From assembly GCF_000344685.1 (NCBI RefSeq), contig NW_006920427.1:1-64000 (forward strand): a DNA stretch of 64,000 bases, given 5' to 3'. The DNA is from Gloeophyllum trabeum ATCC 11539 (lineage: Eukaryota > Basidiomycota > Agaricomycetes > Gloeophyllales > Gloeophyllaceae). Of this stretch, positions 1-11,412 are shown piece after piece (positions within the stretch are counted from its first letter, which is position 1; every line of letters starts with the position of its first letter). The notes under the pieces were generated by a model. The model did no database searches. It worked only from the letters and a program-made list of their open reading frames with translations, and had not been told where the DNA came from. The position numbers were made by a program, and so were the translations under genes.

Positions 1-56
1 GGCATGCTTAGTCAGACTCGGTGATCTCGGGGAGACGATTTGTTCCAGCCGTCCTA

Positions 57-928
57 CTATCATTGGGGGGAGTTTGACACGGGTATTGGGTTTGACAAAA
101 CGACAAATCGCTCGTAGCTCTTTCCACATCCCATATTCAGCTTCACCAATTGGCATACGTATGAGCATGCATCTACTTTTCATGTCTCTAAGCTCAGAAT
201 AATTTATTTCTCCTCGCTTCGTCCGTGAACACACAAAACACGCTGATATACCTGTACTGGGGAATGCATTTGGAGAGATCTCCTGAACGGTGTGTCCCAA
301 AACCTTAGAACAACATAAAGAATACATCCTTACAGTTCTTAACTGCCTGTTCGTCAAGCCCGATATGCACGAGGTGGAGGAATTCCCTTGCTAGACGTCA
401 GGTAGGTGTTTGTCAAACACTCTATCGAGACAGGGCGTGACTGCGGAATCCAAGCGGAGCTTGAATGCGCATTCGCGTGTGCATGCGCCGACGACCCCAG
501 TGGGTCTTGCACTCAATGCTTCCTTGGATAGCACTTACTATACAATCTGTAATTATGTTCTCACAAATAAAATGAGCTGCTGCAGACGATTTTTCCATCC
601 CCTGCTGTAGTATGTGCACAACCGAAGGGCCAGGCGTGTTCAGCCCAGGTGCTCCCGATAGGGAATGCCGTCTGGAGATTGCCGCAGCCGGTGTGACACT
701 TCCGTTACTGATTGTCAAACTCTCCCCCCAGTGTAAGCGAAATCGTGCCGAAACCAGTATTTTGCTGCCGGAATAGTCTGTACACAGGATATCTGTAAGG
801 ACGTTTTGATATTATGATAGAACGCGCAATTTTGCATCGACTCGTCAAAACAGCGCCCGAATACGTTTGAATTTGAAGGAGATACGAGCTTAACAATGAA
901 ATATTGTCAAACTCCCCCCCAATGATAG
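57..928. mobile_element. TA-flanked inverted-repeat element (MITE-like, 872 bp)
   Basis: The ends are near-perfect inverted repeats of about 24 bp. The left end (57-79) begins CTATCATTGGGGGGAGTTTG and the right end (905-928) is its reverse complement with one extra C in the run of Cs. Each end is bordered by TA (55-56 and 929-930), the target duplication expected of the Tc1/mariner/pogo superfamily. The inner motif TGTCAAAC recurs inside near 411 and 713, the latter again followed by a C-run. No transposase-like reading frame is visible, so this is a non-autonomous element that would depend on a transposase encoded elsewhere. The shared ends with the element at 44.2 kb support the call. Superfamily assignment rests on the TA duplication alone. 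Confidence 0.75.
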
Positions 929-1417
929 TATAGCGTTCTCCTCCTCTTGTTCGTTCTGTATCCGGTAATTCTCATATAATACATTTTCTTACATAATATT
1001 TCACTTCTGCCCTAGTAATTAGAGGAGCGCGAACGCTAAGGACGGGTGGTTTAGGAGCCTGGCCAAAGACCAGATCCAAGCTTAAGTACTAGTCCGTCAC
1101 TGGCACCAATACACGTGACACCGAACATTACACCCAAAATCCCTCCTTGAATTACCCTCTACCATCCACCGTTACCGTCCTAGGCGCGCGAATCCATTCG
1201 CCATTAATCGGTCGATCAATACAGGACGAGCGGCAAGTCTCCAGAAGCAGCGTGAGTGTTTCCTAGAAAGATATCGGAACTCCGAAGGAACTGCTTGCAC
1301 CACAGCTGAACATATCTCTTGACCGGATACTCGGTAGAGCCGCCGTGTGGTTTTCTATGACAACCAGCCACTGCCTCTCATCATCCTATGTAGTTCGTAT
1401 GCTGCTCAATCAGAAGG

Positions 1418-1852
1418 GTGCAAACCCGCGCGACGCCGGCTGCATTACAACGTCTAATGGTGGCTTGTCCTGCCGGTGCGCTGCGAATACTGCGACTGAT
1501 AGCGAGCGAATATGCGCTAAATGATTTAGGCCAAGATAAATCAGTGGTGCATCCCCCTCCGTACCCATGGAATCTATCGAGGCACCTAAGTGGTTCGTTT
1601 CCAATGTCCAACAGACATCCCCACTGGGTTGCAAGTCTGCGAGCGGGTGACATCGTATCTGCAAGCAGCTCGTCAGTGAAGTATGAAGTGCTTCGAAAAC
1701 GTGAAAGACTACTGGAAGATCTGTACGCCTTGGAACCTGAAGCAGAGTATTTCACGCGTTGCTGTGACCGTTTCTGTGACATGGCATCAAGCATCAGATT
1801 CAATGCCATTGCCAGTTTGCCACAGATCCTACGCGTCGTGTCACGTGCATAA
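1418..1852 (+). CDS. doubtful hypothetical ORF
   Basis: An open frame of 144 codons with no recognised domain. Codons from about 1577 onward look protein-like (a stretch rich in Glu, Arg and Leu, then an Arg-Val-Val-Ser-Arg-Ala end), but the opposite strand is open over nearly the same interval, so openness alone is weak evidence. No TATA-like box or clear splice pattern was found in front of it. It may be a remnant or chance. Apart from the inverted-repeat element and this ORF, nothing else was identified between 1 and 1960. Confidence 0.2.
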   Translation: MQTRATPAALQRLMVACPAGALRILRLIASEYALNDLGQDKSVVHPPPYPWNLSRHLSGSFPMSNRHPHWVASLRAGDIVSASSSSVKYEVLRKRERLLEDLYALEPEAEYFTRCCDRFCDMASSIRFNAIASLPQILRVVSRA

Positions 1853-1963
1853 TAAGAAGCGCCTCCGCTCGGCCATCCGTGGGTCTTATCAGTAGTTTTG
1901 TGGCGTGTCGTAAGGGCTCTTGTGATTACAAGCTATCAGGGCCCATGGACAGCAGGGATCGCT

Positions 1964-1970
1964 TATATAT
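1964..1970 (+). promoter_or_regulatory. TATA-like box of the amidohydrolase gene
   Basis: TATATAT lies about 52 bp upstream of the ATG at 2022, a plausible spacing for a fungal core promoter. Confidence 0.4.
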
Positions 1971-2021
1971 GGGACGGTAAACATAGGACAGATCCACCGT
2001 TCTCCCTCTAATCCTAAGCTA

Positions 2022-3661
2022 ATGGCTTCAATCCGTGTAGCAGCTGCACGTCTGGCTTCGTCTTTCGACGAGTCGTGTGCCTGGGGTGCAACACCAGATG
2101 GCGGAATGAACAGGTTATCCCTAAATGATGACGATAAACGCGTAAGAGAATGGCTGGTAGATCAAGTCAAGGCTTGCGGATGTACCGTCAAGGTGGACAA
2201 GATGGGTACATTGTGCCGACAAGCCCCTCTCCGTGTACATGCGGTCTCATGCGCGAATATGCAGGCAATATCTTTGCGACAAGGCCAGGCAAGAACAACG
2301 CACTGCCCCCTATTGCCATGGGATCCCATCTCGACACCCAACCGGCGGGAGGTAAATACGACGGTATCGTCGGCGTACTCTCAGGTTTGGAAGTCCTCAG
2401 AACGCTGCAAGACAAGCAAGTGGAGACGTACGCACCTGTAGCTCTCGTCAATTGGACGAATGAAGAGGTAAGCTACGGCAGCACTAGTGGCGCGTAATCC
2501 GGCTAACAGCGCCTCGAAGGGAGCAAGGTTCCCACCTGCTATGGTAGCTAGTGGGGTCTGGGGCGGGGCCTTCACGCTGGAACACGGGTGCGCTTGGTCT
2601 AAGTATCTCAGCTAACGTCCCTCATCAAAGCAGTCATACCCGATCCGACGCGTCGGGGAAGACAATCAAACAGGAACTCGAGCGCATCGGCTTCTTGGGC
2701 GATGTCGACTGCTCCTTCGAGGCTAACCCACTCTCTGCTCATTTCGAAATACACATCGAGCAAGGCCCTGCCCTCGAAGCAGAGGATTTGAGAGTGGGAG
2801 TCGTCACCGTGAGTCCCCCAACACTCCATCCTAATGATAGGAAACGACTAAGGTCGCACTAAGGGCGTGCAATCCATGAACTGGTACAACGTTGTTCTCC
2901 GCGGGCGAGAGCAACATTGCGGAACCACGCCTATGGACATGCGGGCAGACACGTGAGCGCACTGGATTCCTACCCAGGTCACTTGTTATACTATATGTCA
3001 GGCTTCTATGCGCGGCGAAGATGATACAAGCCATAAACGCACAAGCGCTGGCCTTGCCCGGCTCTCTCGCATCCGTAGCAGTCATCAATTCCACGCCGCA
3101 ATCCATCAACACACTCGCAGGCCGCGTGCAGTTCAACATTGATGCGCGCGCATCCTCGGACGCCCTCCTTGCGCAACTGGCGGAACGACTCAAGTCAACG
3201 TGTACGGAGATTGCTGAGAAGGACGGCGTCAAGATACAAGTGTGGGACAGGATATGGAAGAGTCCCAAGACCAAGTTCGACGAGAACGCAGTAGATATGG
3301 TCCGGAAGAGTGCGCAGGAAGTCGAAGGCGGACGCTTTAAAGATATGATTAGTGGGGCGGGGCATGATTCGTGGGTGTACCCACTTCACCACGGCTCTTC
3401 GAGGGGAAGACTGACTTCGCAATGTAGGGTGTACACAGCCAAAAAGGTCCCAACGGCCATGATCTTCATAAGATGCAAAGGAGGAATATCGCACAACCCC
3501 GCTGAATTTTCTACTCAAGAGGATATGTAAGTCTGATTCCTGACACACTCTTATTCATGCTAGCTGACCTTCGTGGATGCATCAGTCAAGCGGGGGCGAA
3601 TGTCCTCTTAGGCGCTGTATTGCGTTATGACGAATACCTAAAGAACACGAGCCAGCAATGA
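2022..3661 (+). CDS. M20-family amidohydrolase (N-carbamoyl amino acid hydrolase / beta-ureidopropionase type)
   Basis: Binuclear-metal amidase of the hydantoinase/carbamoylase branch of peptidase family M20. Such enzymes release CO2 and ammonia from N-carbamoyl amino acids; the fungal PYD3-type members act in pyrimidine degradation. The spliced product shows the family motifs in order: GSHLDTQPAGGKYDG (metal ligands His and Asp), NEEGARFPPAM (paired Glu), FEIHIEQGP, a CGTTPMDMRADT segment, GAGHDS and GISHNPAEFS near the C terminus. Exons begin 2022-2205, 2265-2467, 2520-2587 and about 2634-2808; further introns start at about 2809, 2929, 3371 and 3528. The last exon ends in TAA-free sequence at the TGA of 3659-3661. 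All introns are short GT..AG. Exact substrate cannot be read from the sequence; a ureidoglycolate or allantoate amidase is an alternative. Confidence 0.85.
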
Positions 3662-3807
3662 ACCACACAAGCTGTTACCTCCGGAGTCATAATCGTGCTG
3701 TTGGTACCTGACGTAAACGACGTAGCAGACACCAGCAAGTAATCTAGGTATACAATGGTTATTCTTCTTTGTCAAGAACTTACACAAGAATCGTCCGCGC
3801 AAAAGTA

Positions 3808-5824
3808 CTACACATGGGTGTACAGCCCCTTTTCCTTCCTTGCCTTCGTCATAGCTGCGAGCCGTACTCTTAGCTAGGAATCGTGAAGGAAGACGAGGAT
3901 ACGAACCTGCGATAATTGCACTCCCGACACCACTCCCATCCTCCGCATGGTATGTTACGATATTCCTGAGTACGCCCTAGTTAAGCGGAAGAAGACAGTT
4001 GAGCGGCGCGAACTACATACCGTCCCTTGTCTCCAAATACATCTATGAGGCCCTCATGGACCCGATCCGCAAAGCCAGGGTATTTCTAGCAAGCGATTTT
4101 AGTCACGGTTGGCCATACGACAGACAGACGAACGCACATTGTACAACGACCCGTCCGCACCCACCGCGCACCCCTCGTCGAGGTAGCCCATCTTGCTGAC
4201 AATCGCCGCAATACCGCACGCGCTGAGTCTCGCAGCCCTCCGGCCAATGAGCTTCGCGAGGGCTCGGAAGAACTGCCGCTCGGCAAGCGTTGTCTCCAGG
4301 GCAAAGAAGTGCGTGAAAATGCCGATGATCATCAGCAGCTCGTCCGTGGGGTCGCTGGCACGTCGTTAAGACAAGGCAGGCGCATGAAGAGAAAGACACT
4401 GACCTTTCCATGAGCGATAAGAACGCCGTATCGAACGCATAGGACTTCTCGATCTTGTATGTCTCTTGACCGAGGAAAAGCACACCGTCGTCGATAAGCT
4501 CGCAGATGACGAGACGCATGATCTCTCCGAGGTATCGTCCGGAGATTAGTTTCTGCGAGAGAGTACTGTTAATTCTAGACAGCTGCGATGCTTTTGCGTT
4601 ACATACTTCGTATGCTTGTTCGCCTGGCTTGTTGGACGTCTCGTCGACGATCTGGTCGTACTTTGTCCTGGGCAGGTGCTCATGCTCGAACGAGTCGAAG
4701 GCGCCCTTCGCGGCCAAGGTACGTTAATCTCGGAGACCACCCATTAACACGAGGCACTCACGTATTCGCAATTGATAGCAATTTCAGCGTCATCCTTGAT
4801 ATTGAGTTCCTTGATTTTCGGAATGTTGGCGACCTTCTCCATGTACGCAGCATTGCACCCCGTCCCGAAGATACACCCTATCTTCGTCTTGGGGTTCACG
4901 TAGTGAGAGGCAATGAGTGTGCCGGTCGTGTCGCATGTCAACGAGATAAAGTCTGCGGGGACGTCCTGAGACCGGACTCAGCGCGAAGACATCAAAAGAG
5001 AGGACCCAACGCATACGTATTTTTGGAGAGACTTGCGGAACATCTCCGCGACATCATGTCCTTCCGTATTAGGATTCCCGAAGCCTTTCGTCCACCGGAT
5101 CAGTTCACCGTGGTCGATCCTGTTTTGTCTGTGAAGATGTCAGTATACGCATGGTATGTCCTGTTCCGAGTGCGCGTACGAGCAAGGGTAAGAGAACTAG
5201 AGAGCAATTCAATCAATATCGCAGCACCTAAAACGGTTCATATGCACAACGCACAGTGAACCCCAAGGGCAGCTTCTCGCCGGGCTTCAGGTTGATCATG
5301 CCCGGCTCTTCCCCAACGTGCTGATCTATGAATGTCTTGAGGCACTCGGCGCAGAAGTCGAATAACTTTTGCCCTTCCTCCTGTTTCTGATCTTCGGTCA
5401 GACGATACTTGGATTGTGTGATCTCGAATCTCCCAGCGCCCTGGAGGGTGACGAGACAAACCCGCAGGTTAGTCCCGCCTGCACCACTGTCAGTCCATAT
5501 ATCGAGTTGGACGATGCTACCATGCGCACCGAGATCTACAGCCAGGTACTCTCCCGTTTCGTTCCCTGTCGGCCAACCGAAGACGTACGTCGGGATCATA
5601 GGCTGGAGACCAATTCAGCTCCGTAGACCTCCAATTATAGACAGCGGGCGTACCACCGTGTTTCCATGCTTCTCCAAACCGGCCTCAAGCGTATCCTTGA
5701 ACGCGTCCACAATCATGCGCATCCTCTGCGGCGTTAACGTAAACCTATTCCTCTCAATGTTTCGCTCTTCCCAATATGTCTCCAGCACTCACAAACTCTC
5801 ATACTTGCGCAGATGATCTGCCAT
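3808..5824 (-). CDS. hexokinase
   Basis: Phosphorylates glucose, fructose and mannose at C6 with ATP; cytosolic entry enzyme of glycolysis, about 500 residues. Visible features after splicing: start MADHLRKYESLFTLTPQRM typical of basidiomycete hexokinases; phosphate-binding DLGGTNLRV, whose first glycines are split by an intron; QSKYRLTEDQKQ; the sugar-binding WTKGFGNPNTEGHDVAEMF; TCDTTGTLIASHYVNPKTKIGCIFGTGCNAAYME (quoted in parts by position: about 4765-4945); the CELIDDGVLFLG helix; and the adenosine-binding end AEDGSGVGSAIIA before AMTKARKEKG. An in-frame TGA eleven codons after the ATG lies inside a 48-nt first intron, so the gene is not broken. About nine introns are present. Low- versus high-Km type cannot be decided. 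Confidence 0.92.
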
Positions 5825-6189
5825 GGTCCTGCAGCACGTTCAGTACGCCATCACCCACGTATAATCCAACTATCCCGACTTTTTGGTCGCATGCGGGAGA
5901 TCCTCTTCATCCTGCGTTCTGGTATGGAACGCGAGCGTCTGCCCAGTGGGCAGCGTCACCGTACCACTTCCTCGACGAGATGCAGGCATGCTGGGCTAGG
6001 TCGACGGCGCAGACGACGACGGGCAAGGGCGCTGATGGCGGAGAGATAGTATGTCTGTTCTTGTCGTCCACCGGGGGGAATCACCCGTGAGAATATAGGT
6101 CCCGCCCACTAGTCCACCAGGGATCATGATTCCCACCCGTAGCGTTTCTCCCTTCAATCCCCTCCTCGAGGTGCGCTTCGCAGGCTGCT

Positions 6190-6665
6190 ATGATAGGACT
6201 CAAGGGGACTCTAAATGTATGGTTTGAACCTTTGGTATCCATCGCTCAGTTGCAAACTGCTTCATTTGCTTCTAGGTTATAGACAACTCCGGCGCCCTTC
6301 TTGTAGAGTGCGTAAACGTTCTGAAGAACAAGGTCAACAACGGCTGGGGCTCCGTGGGCGATGAAATTGTCTGCGTCGTGAAGCGCGCCAGAGCTATATC
6401 TGCTGCTCAGCAGGCATCTGCAACCGCAGTCAAAGTGCGGAGAGGAGACGTTCGTCGCGCAGTGATCGTCCGAACAGCGAAGGCAGTTCGGAGACCAGAC
6501 GGACGACTTGTGAAGTTTGATGACAATGCAGCCGTTTTGCTGAACAACAAGAGGGAGATGCTAGGGACGAGAATAGGTGGTGTCGTGAGTGCTGACTTGC
6601 GAATGAAGGGATGGGGCAAAATCGTCAGCTTAGCACCTAAGGTCGAGTCCCATTATTTGAACTGA
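6190..6665 (+). CDS. MRPL38: mitochondrial large ribosomal subunit protein uL14m
   Basis: Two exons, 6190-6216 and 6276-6665, give 138 residues. The first intron ends TCTAG, and the join restores [18 protein letters not shown], the conserved start of the uL14 fold. Further family features are [63 protein letters not shown] and the closing [10 protein letters not shown]. uL14 sits at the subunit interface near the GTPase-factor site. The close match to bacterial-type L14, and the short length without a cytosolic eL23-type extension, mark it as the mitochondrial protein. It is the yeast MRPL38 orthologue by family. No obvious cleavable presequence is present, as usual for this protein. Confidence 0.88.
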
Positions 6666-7287
6666 TTCCAACCATTTCTAATCGGAGGCGGCAATAGGTC
6701 GTCTAGAGATTTACTAATGGAACATATGCGTATTCTAGTTTTCGTGATTTATTTGGCTTATCTCCTGCCATGACATGTCGCTTCGCCAGACCAGACCCAT
6801 GCACATGGATGCACCCGCCGGCTGTCATGGGCAGAATCATGCGTACTGAAGAATCTCGCGAGCTTGAACAGAGATGCCATACGCAGGTGCACATTCCACG
6901 AGCAGGGTTGCAGGACCTGCGGCGCGAGCGTCCAGCTTGAAGTCCCTAACATACTTGGTCACATTTACGAAGGTACGCCTGGGTCCTTCCGAATAGCTCT
7001 TCTAATACTGGCCCATTTGCCGCATGCCTTCCCTGCTGTGGCGGAGTCGTGGCGTCTGAAGGCAGTCGTCAGTGATTCACAGGACAAACGCCCTTTACCT
7101 GGCAGCGCAGAATGACAAACATGTTTCACTGCATGGTGTGGCTGCAATGGACGCTTTGTATGCTCACTGCGCAAACACTCTGGTTAGCCTGCTTCCTGTG
7201 AACGCGTGCCTCCCGCCACAGTGGGTTGTTTTCGATCAAGCGGTGACCGTCGCCACATATGCCACAAGGGGGGCCACACCTTCAAAG
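6666..7287. other. intergenic, no gene seen
   Basis: Stop-rich in most frames; the open stretches overlap on both strands and resemble no family. No RNA gene or repeat was recognised. Confidence 0.5.
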
Positions 7288-7293
7288 TATAAG
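7288..7293 (+). promoter_or_regulatory. TATA-like box
   Basis: TATAAG about 60 bp upstream of the ATG at 7350, supporting that start for the small unknown protein. Confidence 0.45.
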
Positions 7294-7349
7294 AGGGCTC
7301 GCAGCTTCGTCTCTCTTTAGTCACTACCACCTTACTATCCCCTTCCCCT

Positions 7350-8073
7350 ATGGAACCAGAAAAACTGCTCGTTGTTCCGGAGGCGCTCACCATAAGTTTC
7401 GCCCCTCCCAAACATTGGATCACTCAAGCTCTGGCGTTGAATCAGCACAGGGACGTGTACGACGACATATATTTCCTCCAGGACCCTGGACTACGGAGGA
7501 TAGATACGCTCTGGGTCGGCCCTGGCCCTCTGCTGTTCTCAGAGGAGCGCGCTGTGTGTACCGATGTCGGTTTACTCATACCCTCTGCGAAGACCGCCTC
7601 TGGCCCTACAATGTTGTTTCAACCGGACAAGCCAGCATTTTCCCCAACTTACAGGTACCCAAATGCTATAGTACATATCGACGTACGAACAGTCATCCTA
7701 TTCCATGGTCTTGAGGAATTCGCTAACCTGTCCTGCTAGTGGCTGGGATATCCACCGTGCACCATTGAAGTGCCATGCAGACCAAAAGTATCCAGACGCC
7801 AGCTACTTGCAGCAGTCGCCGGTGTCGTGGAGGAATTCATCCTACGTGCAGAGGTTCGTGCGCCGTTCGGCGCTTCCTACCTCGAAAGGATACGTGCTTA
7901 TTTCTGATGGGCAGGGAATGCAGATTGATCAGTTGTACCGCAGCATAAATCCGGATGCAGCCATGGAAGCCTGCAGGGGGCGATCTCTCGTTCAGAGAAT
8001 GGGCATTGCCGGCTTGGTTAACTGCAGGGGCCCAGTGTGGCAGCCGGTGCTGTACTTCATCAACCCTTTGTAA
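7350..8073 (+). CDS. hypothetical protein, 212 residues
   Basis: Two exons, 7350-7654 and 7740-8073. The intron runs from GTACCC to CTGCTAG, and the splice joins PTY to SGWDIHR in frame, giving 212 residues and a TAA at 8071-8073. No family was recognised. The product is rich in Pro and aromatic residues, lacks a signal peptide or membrane segment, and has few long charged runs. It is a neighbour of a second small two-exon gene at 11.4 kb with a similar layout (TATA-like box, one intron, about 190-210 residues), though no clear sequence similarity between them was seen. Confidence 0.55.
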
Positions 8074-8184
8074 TGCGCTGAGAGATGCGGATCGTATTAG
8101 TACGACAATCTACGTTGCCATGTTTCTCTTCACCTTTCTATTTCTTATCGCATATGTATATGTACGCCTGTGCCTACCTGGTCA

Positions 8185-10074
8185 TCATATCTTATTGTAA
8201 TTTCCAATCTCCGCCTTTCCCTCATTTTCCGACTGCAGTATTTCGGACAGTTGCTCAAGGTCCTTTACTGTGACTGCTGGCTTCGGCGCCACAAGGGATG
8301 CCAACTCCTCTCGCCCTTCAAGCGTGCCTTCACGACGAACCCAAGCTGTGGCCATCCCAAGCAAGGCTGATGGCTCCAAACATTTATAAGCTGCCGTACT
8401 GACCACCAGTATTTCTCCAGGAGTCGCTTGGAACGAATCCGCACACTTTGCAATCACGGCGTTATAAATGTCGTCCTTGGCCATGCAAATACCCTCAGCC
8501 GAGGATGTCTCGACAATGGCGTCAAATCGTATGGCAGTCTCCAGCTGCGGTTGTACGTGCGAGAACGTATCGGGATCGACGTTCGGGAGTGCGACAAGCC
8601 GGTACCCGCGCGCTTGAAGCCGTCGCAGCGTGTCACTGACTTCGGGCCATAGCCTCCAAGTGAATACAGCGGTGGCGTCCCATTTACCTATGTCCGCTAT
8701 GCCGGCGGGGATGACATCCCGTATCGCGGCCATGATGACCTCGCTATATGGCGCTCCTGGTGTCTTCCGGATACGCAACGCTTCTTGCTCGATGTACCTG
8801 TCAAGGATATCGGGAATGGGGTATGCTATGGGGATGTCGGTGTCCTTTGCGATGGAGCGCACCATATCGGAGAGACCTCCCTCCCGATCCTATACAGTGT
8901 GGTTGGACACGAAGAGTAGAACTACATCTTGCGAGACTCACGATCAGACTACCATAAATATCGAAGCAGATTACGCGTATAGCGGACAAGTCAGCTTCAT
9001 TGAGATCCAAGCCCTCCTGCTCAGGAGCCTCTGGGAGCTCCGGTTCCCAGTCTTCGTCGTTGTCGTCATCGTCCCAGCCTACAGGACCAGGGACATCCTC
9101 GGGCTTGATGACGATGGTGGCAGGCACGTCTCCCCCAATCACAGCGGTCAGGGAGCATAACTCCGCGGCACTTGAACCTTTCACAGCATCCTCTGGCGTA
9201 CCGCCGCTGCCCTTTGTAAAGGCGGAGAATTCCGAAACAGAAATACTTTCCGTCTGCGTGACACTGCTTAGAAAAATAGTCAAGAGAGGGATGTCGGACG
9301 CTACCTTGTGATATTCTCTCACTAAATTGATCACAGCAGAGGCTCCACGCCACGAGTAGTCGCTGATTATTCTGGCTCCGGCAGAAAATGACCAACTGAA
9401 TCCATACGCGAACCAGTGAAAACGACTCACCGCTCCATCTTTTCCAGGTCATCGTAGGGTGCAGCTAGCGATGATGATATGTCCAAAGTTTCGATGCCGG
9501 ACAGCTCGATCTCGGCAGTGAATGGCCTGTTCATAGTTTCTGTATGCGTTGGCCCGCTGAACGTATCCCAGTCTGGTGCGACCGGCTCGTCAGTACCAGT
9601 TCTCCCTTTCCTCTTCCGTTCTTCTGCAATCCATGCGGACAAATTCGTATAATCTTCGTCCATATACTGTACGAGCCGATTTCTATCCTCTTCTGCAACG
9701 ACATACTGCGATGCACTAGAAGGGATACCGGGCTGTGCCTTGATAGTGACGAATGAGGTGGTATGCACGTATAAGTTTCCCGGAGACGGCAAGGACGGTT
9801 CTATACGGATGGCAGGTCGATGGCCATCTTGGTTTGGCCAGATCGCCACGTAGAAAGGTGATTCTTCTGGGGGTCTTAAGCTAGAGATTATAGCTAAACA
9901 CTCGGCGGGGAAATGGAAAGGAGGCACAAGGTCCTCGGCCGGAAATTTAATGGCCGCGAAAGTATGCATATCGACCTTTCCTGCTACTTTACTAGCGTGC
10001 GTGGATCCCAGCCAGTCCAGCGCTGTGCCCGAGAATCTGGCACACACCAGAGGATAAGGAGATGAGGTGCTCAT
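8185..10074 (-). CDS. large protein with degenerate C-terminal HAD (haloacid dehalogenase-like) domain
   Basis: The first exon (10074 to about 9433) encodes about 215 residues of unknown fold. A short middle part follows, ending in an acidic stretch (DDDDNDEDWEPELPE), and then a HAD hydrolase-like domain. The HAD part begins LSAIRVICFDIYGSLID, and a short intron splits it right after the Ile before the final Asp. The candidate nucleophile Asp is kept, but motif II reads ALPNVDPDTF, with Pro where HAD enzymes have Ser or Thr. The Tyr-Lys-Pro motif III is also not recognisable (GICMAKDD). Ordinary fungal 2-haloacid dehalogenase-like genes start directly before the FDxxGTL motif; here no Met is placed there and the frame stays open upstream, so a fused protein is the best reading. 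A pair of adjacent genes remains possible. Confidence 0.6.
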
Positions 10075-11326
10075 GTTGGAGGTCTTGGAGTCTCAGTTGA
10101 ACGAAGGGAAGAGACAGACGAGAAGAATCACTCAAGAGCAGCTTCAGATGAGACGGATGGTTCTATCACTGCGGATGTGAATTTCAGTGGGAAAGTATGC
10201 ACCAGCCAACGGATTCTCGAGGACCTCACTGATCGCCGCACCCGACCTCGCCGACGACGGCGACAGCTTAAGGTAAATTGAAAAATGCCCAGAGAAATAA
10301 TAGAAGAGATTGTGGGTCCCTCAGCGGCATGTCGTGAAGAGTGACGATAAGAGTAACAAACTTCCTCAGACTCACTGGCAGAAGGCCCGGGTGACACAGG
10401 GCTGATTCAGACACCGCACTATAGTTAGTGGTTCTGAAGCTGGGTTCTGATGCCGGTTTCCCACGACGGTATGCTCCGACTGCTCATGCATGTTCAAGTT
10501 TATGCGCTGCCGGACAAAATGACGACTGTCACATTCCTTTTCTCTCCCGACTCAAAAACCGCGAACCGCAATATCGATGAGCGGACGATTAACCTATGTA
10601 ACTACACTGCCATCGTCGGAATGCACTATAGGATGGTGCTTCCCATCTAGTGTCAAGTGACTCAGGTCAGGACATCCGCGAAAATTAATACCGGCTTTTT
10701 TGGCGGCGCTTCACTGTCGACTTCCCGCTTCCTGGTGTGCGGAATCATATCTACAGTGAGTGAAATGACCTCTGAGGAGATGATTCGTCAAGCGCCTGTC
10801 CGCCACCATTGTGCAGTTGTAGGTCCCCATTACACAATGTGCCTCGACATTATGTACATTTCTGATTACTTGGCGCCTACGAGGTGGGACGACTCATTGG
10901 CAGATACTCTCATCTCTCAAGTTAACCTTTCTCTCCTCGCAGATAACTCCCCCTTCATGCATGCACGACGTCCAGGTATAATCCTTCGGAATTTTCTTAC
11001 TGCTTTTAGGCGTGATCCGTCAGTCGTCCAGACGCCCGTATAATTGCCGTTCGACTTGCTCCGTTTCTGAGATGCTTTGTTCTGCATGTGCCCCTTTCTT
11101 GTCCACCGACGCCCACATTTCTTCGGCGTTGATGAAGAGGGGTGACGTACCTGTTGAATCCAAGCAACTATGCTGCACCTAGGACTCATCGAATCCTTAT
11201 TTTCAAGCCTGCAGTCGTTCTTGCATTGTGATCAAGATAGAACTCACCTTGAAGATGTTGTATTCTGGCTGGCGACCACCTCGGGAGGTAGTCACCATGC
11301 GCCTCAGATGCTACTCCTTAGGAGGG
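10075..11326. other. intergenic, only doubtful ORFs
   Basis: Open frames at 10450-10650 and 10657-11043 on the plus strand carry no recognised motif. The second is 128 codons and could be an exon of an unrecognised gene, but no convincing splice partner or promoter was found. Confidence 0.35.
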
Positions 11327-11333
11327 TATAAAT
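11327..11333 (+). promoter_or_regulatory. TATA box
   Basis: TATAAAT lies 80 bp before the ATG at 11413. It overlaps the alternative ATG at 11332, which argues against that upstream start. Confidence 0.5.
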
Positions 11334-11412
11334 GTTCGCGGGCATGAGGGTATGTGCTCCCCAGAATATTTACCCTCTCTCACGTCTCCTTAGCCCTCTT
11401 TACAACACGAGC

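Noticed and set aside
5760..5824. In-frame TGA soon after the hexokinase ATG, suggesting a broken gene
   Set aside because: A 48-nt intron with good donor (GTGAGT) and acceptor (AATAG) removes it and restores ESLFTLTPQRM, the typical start.
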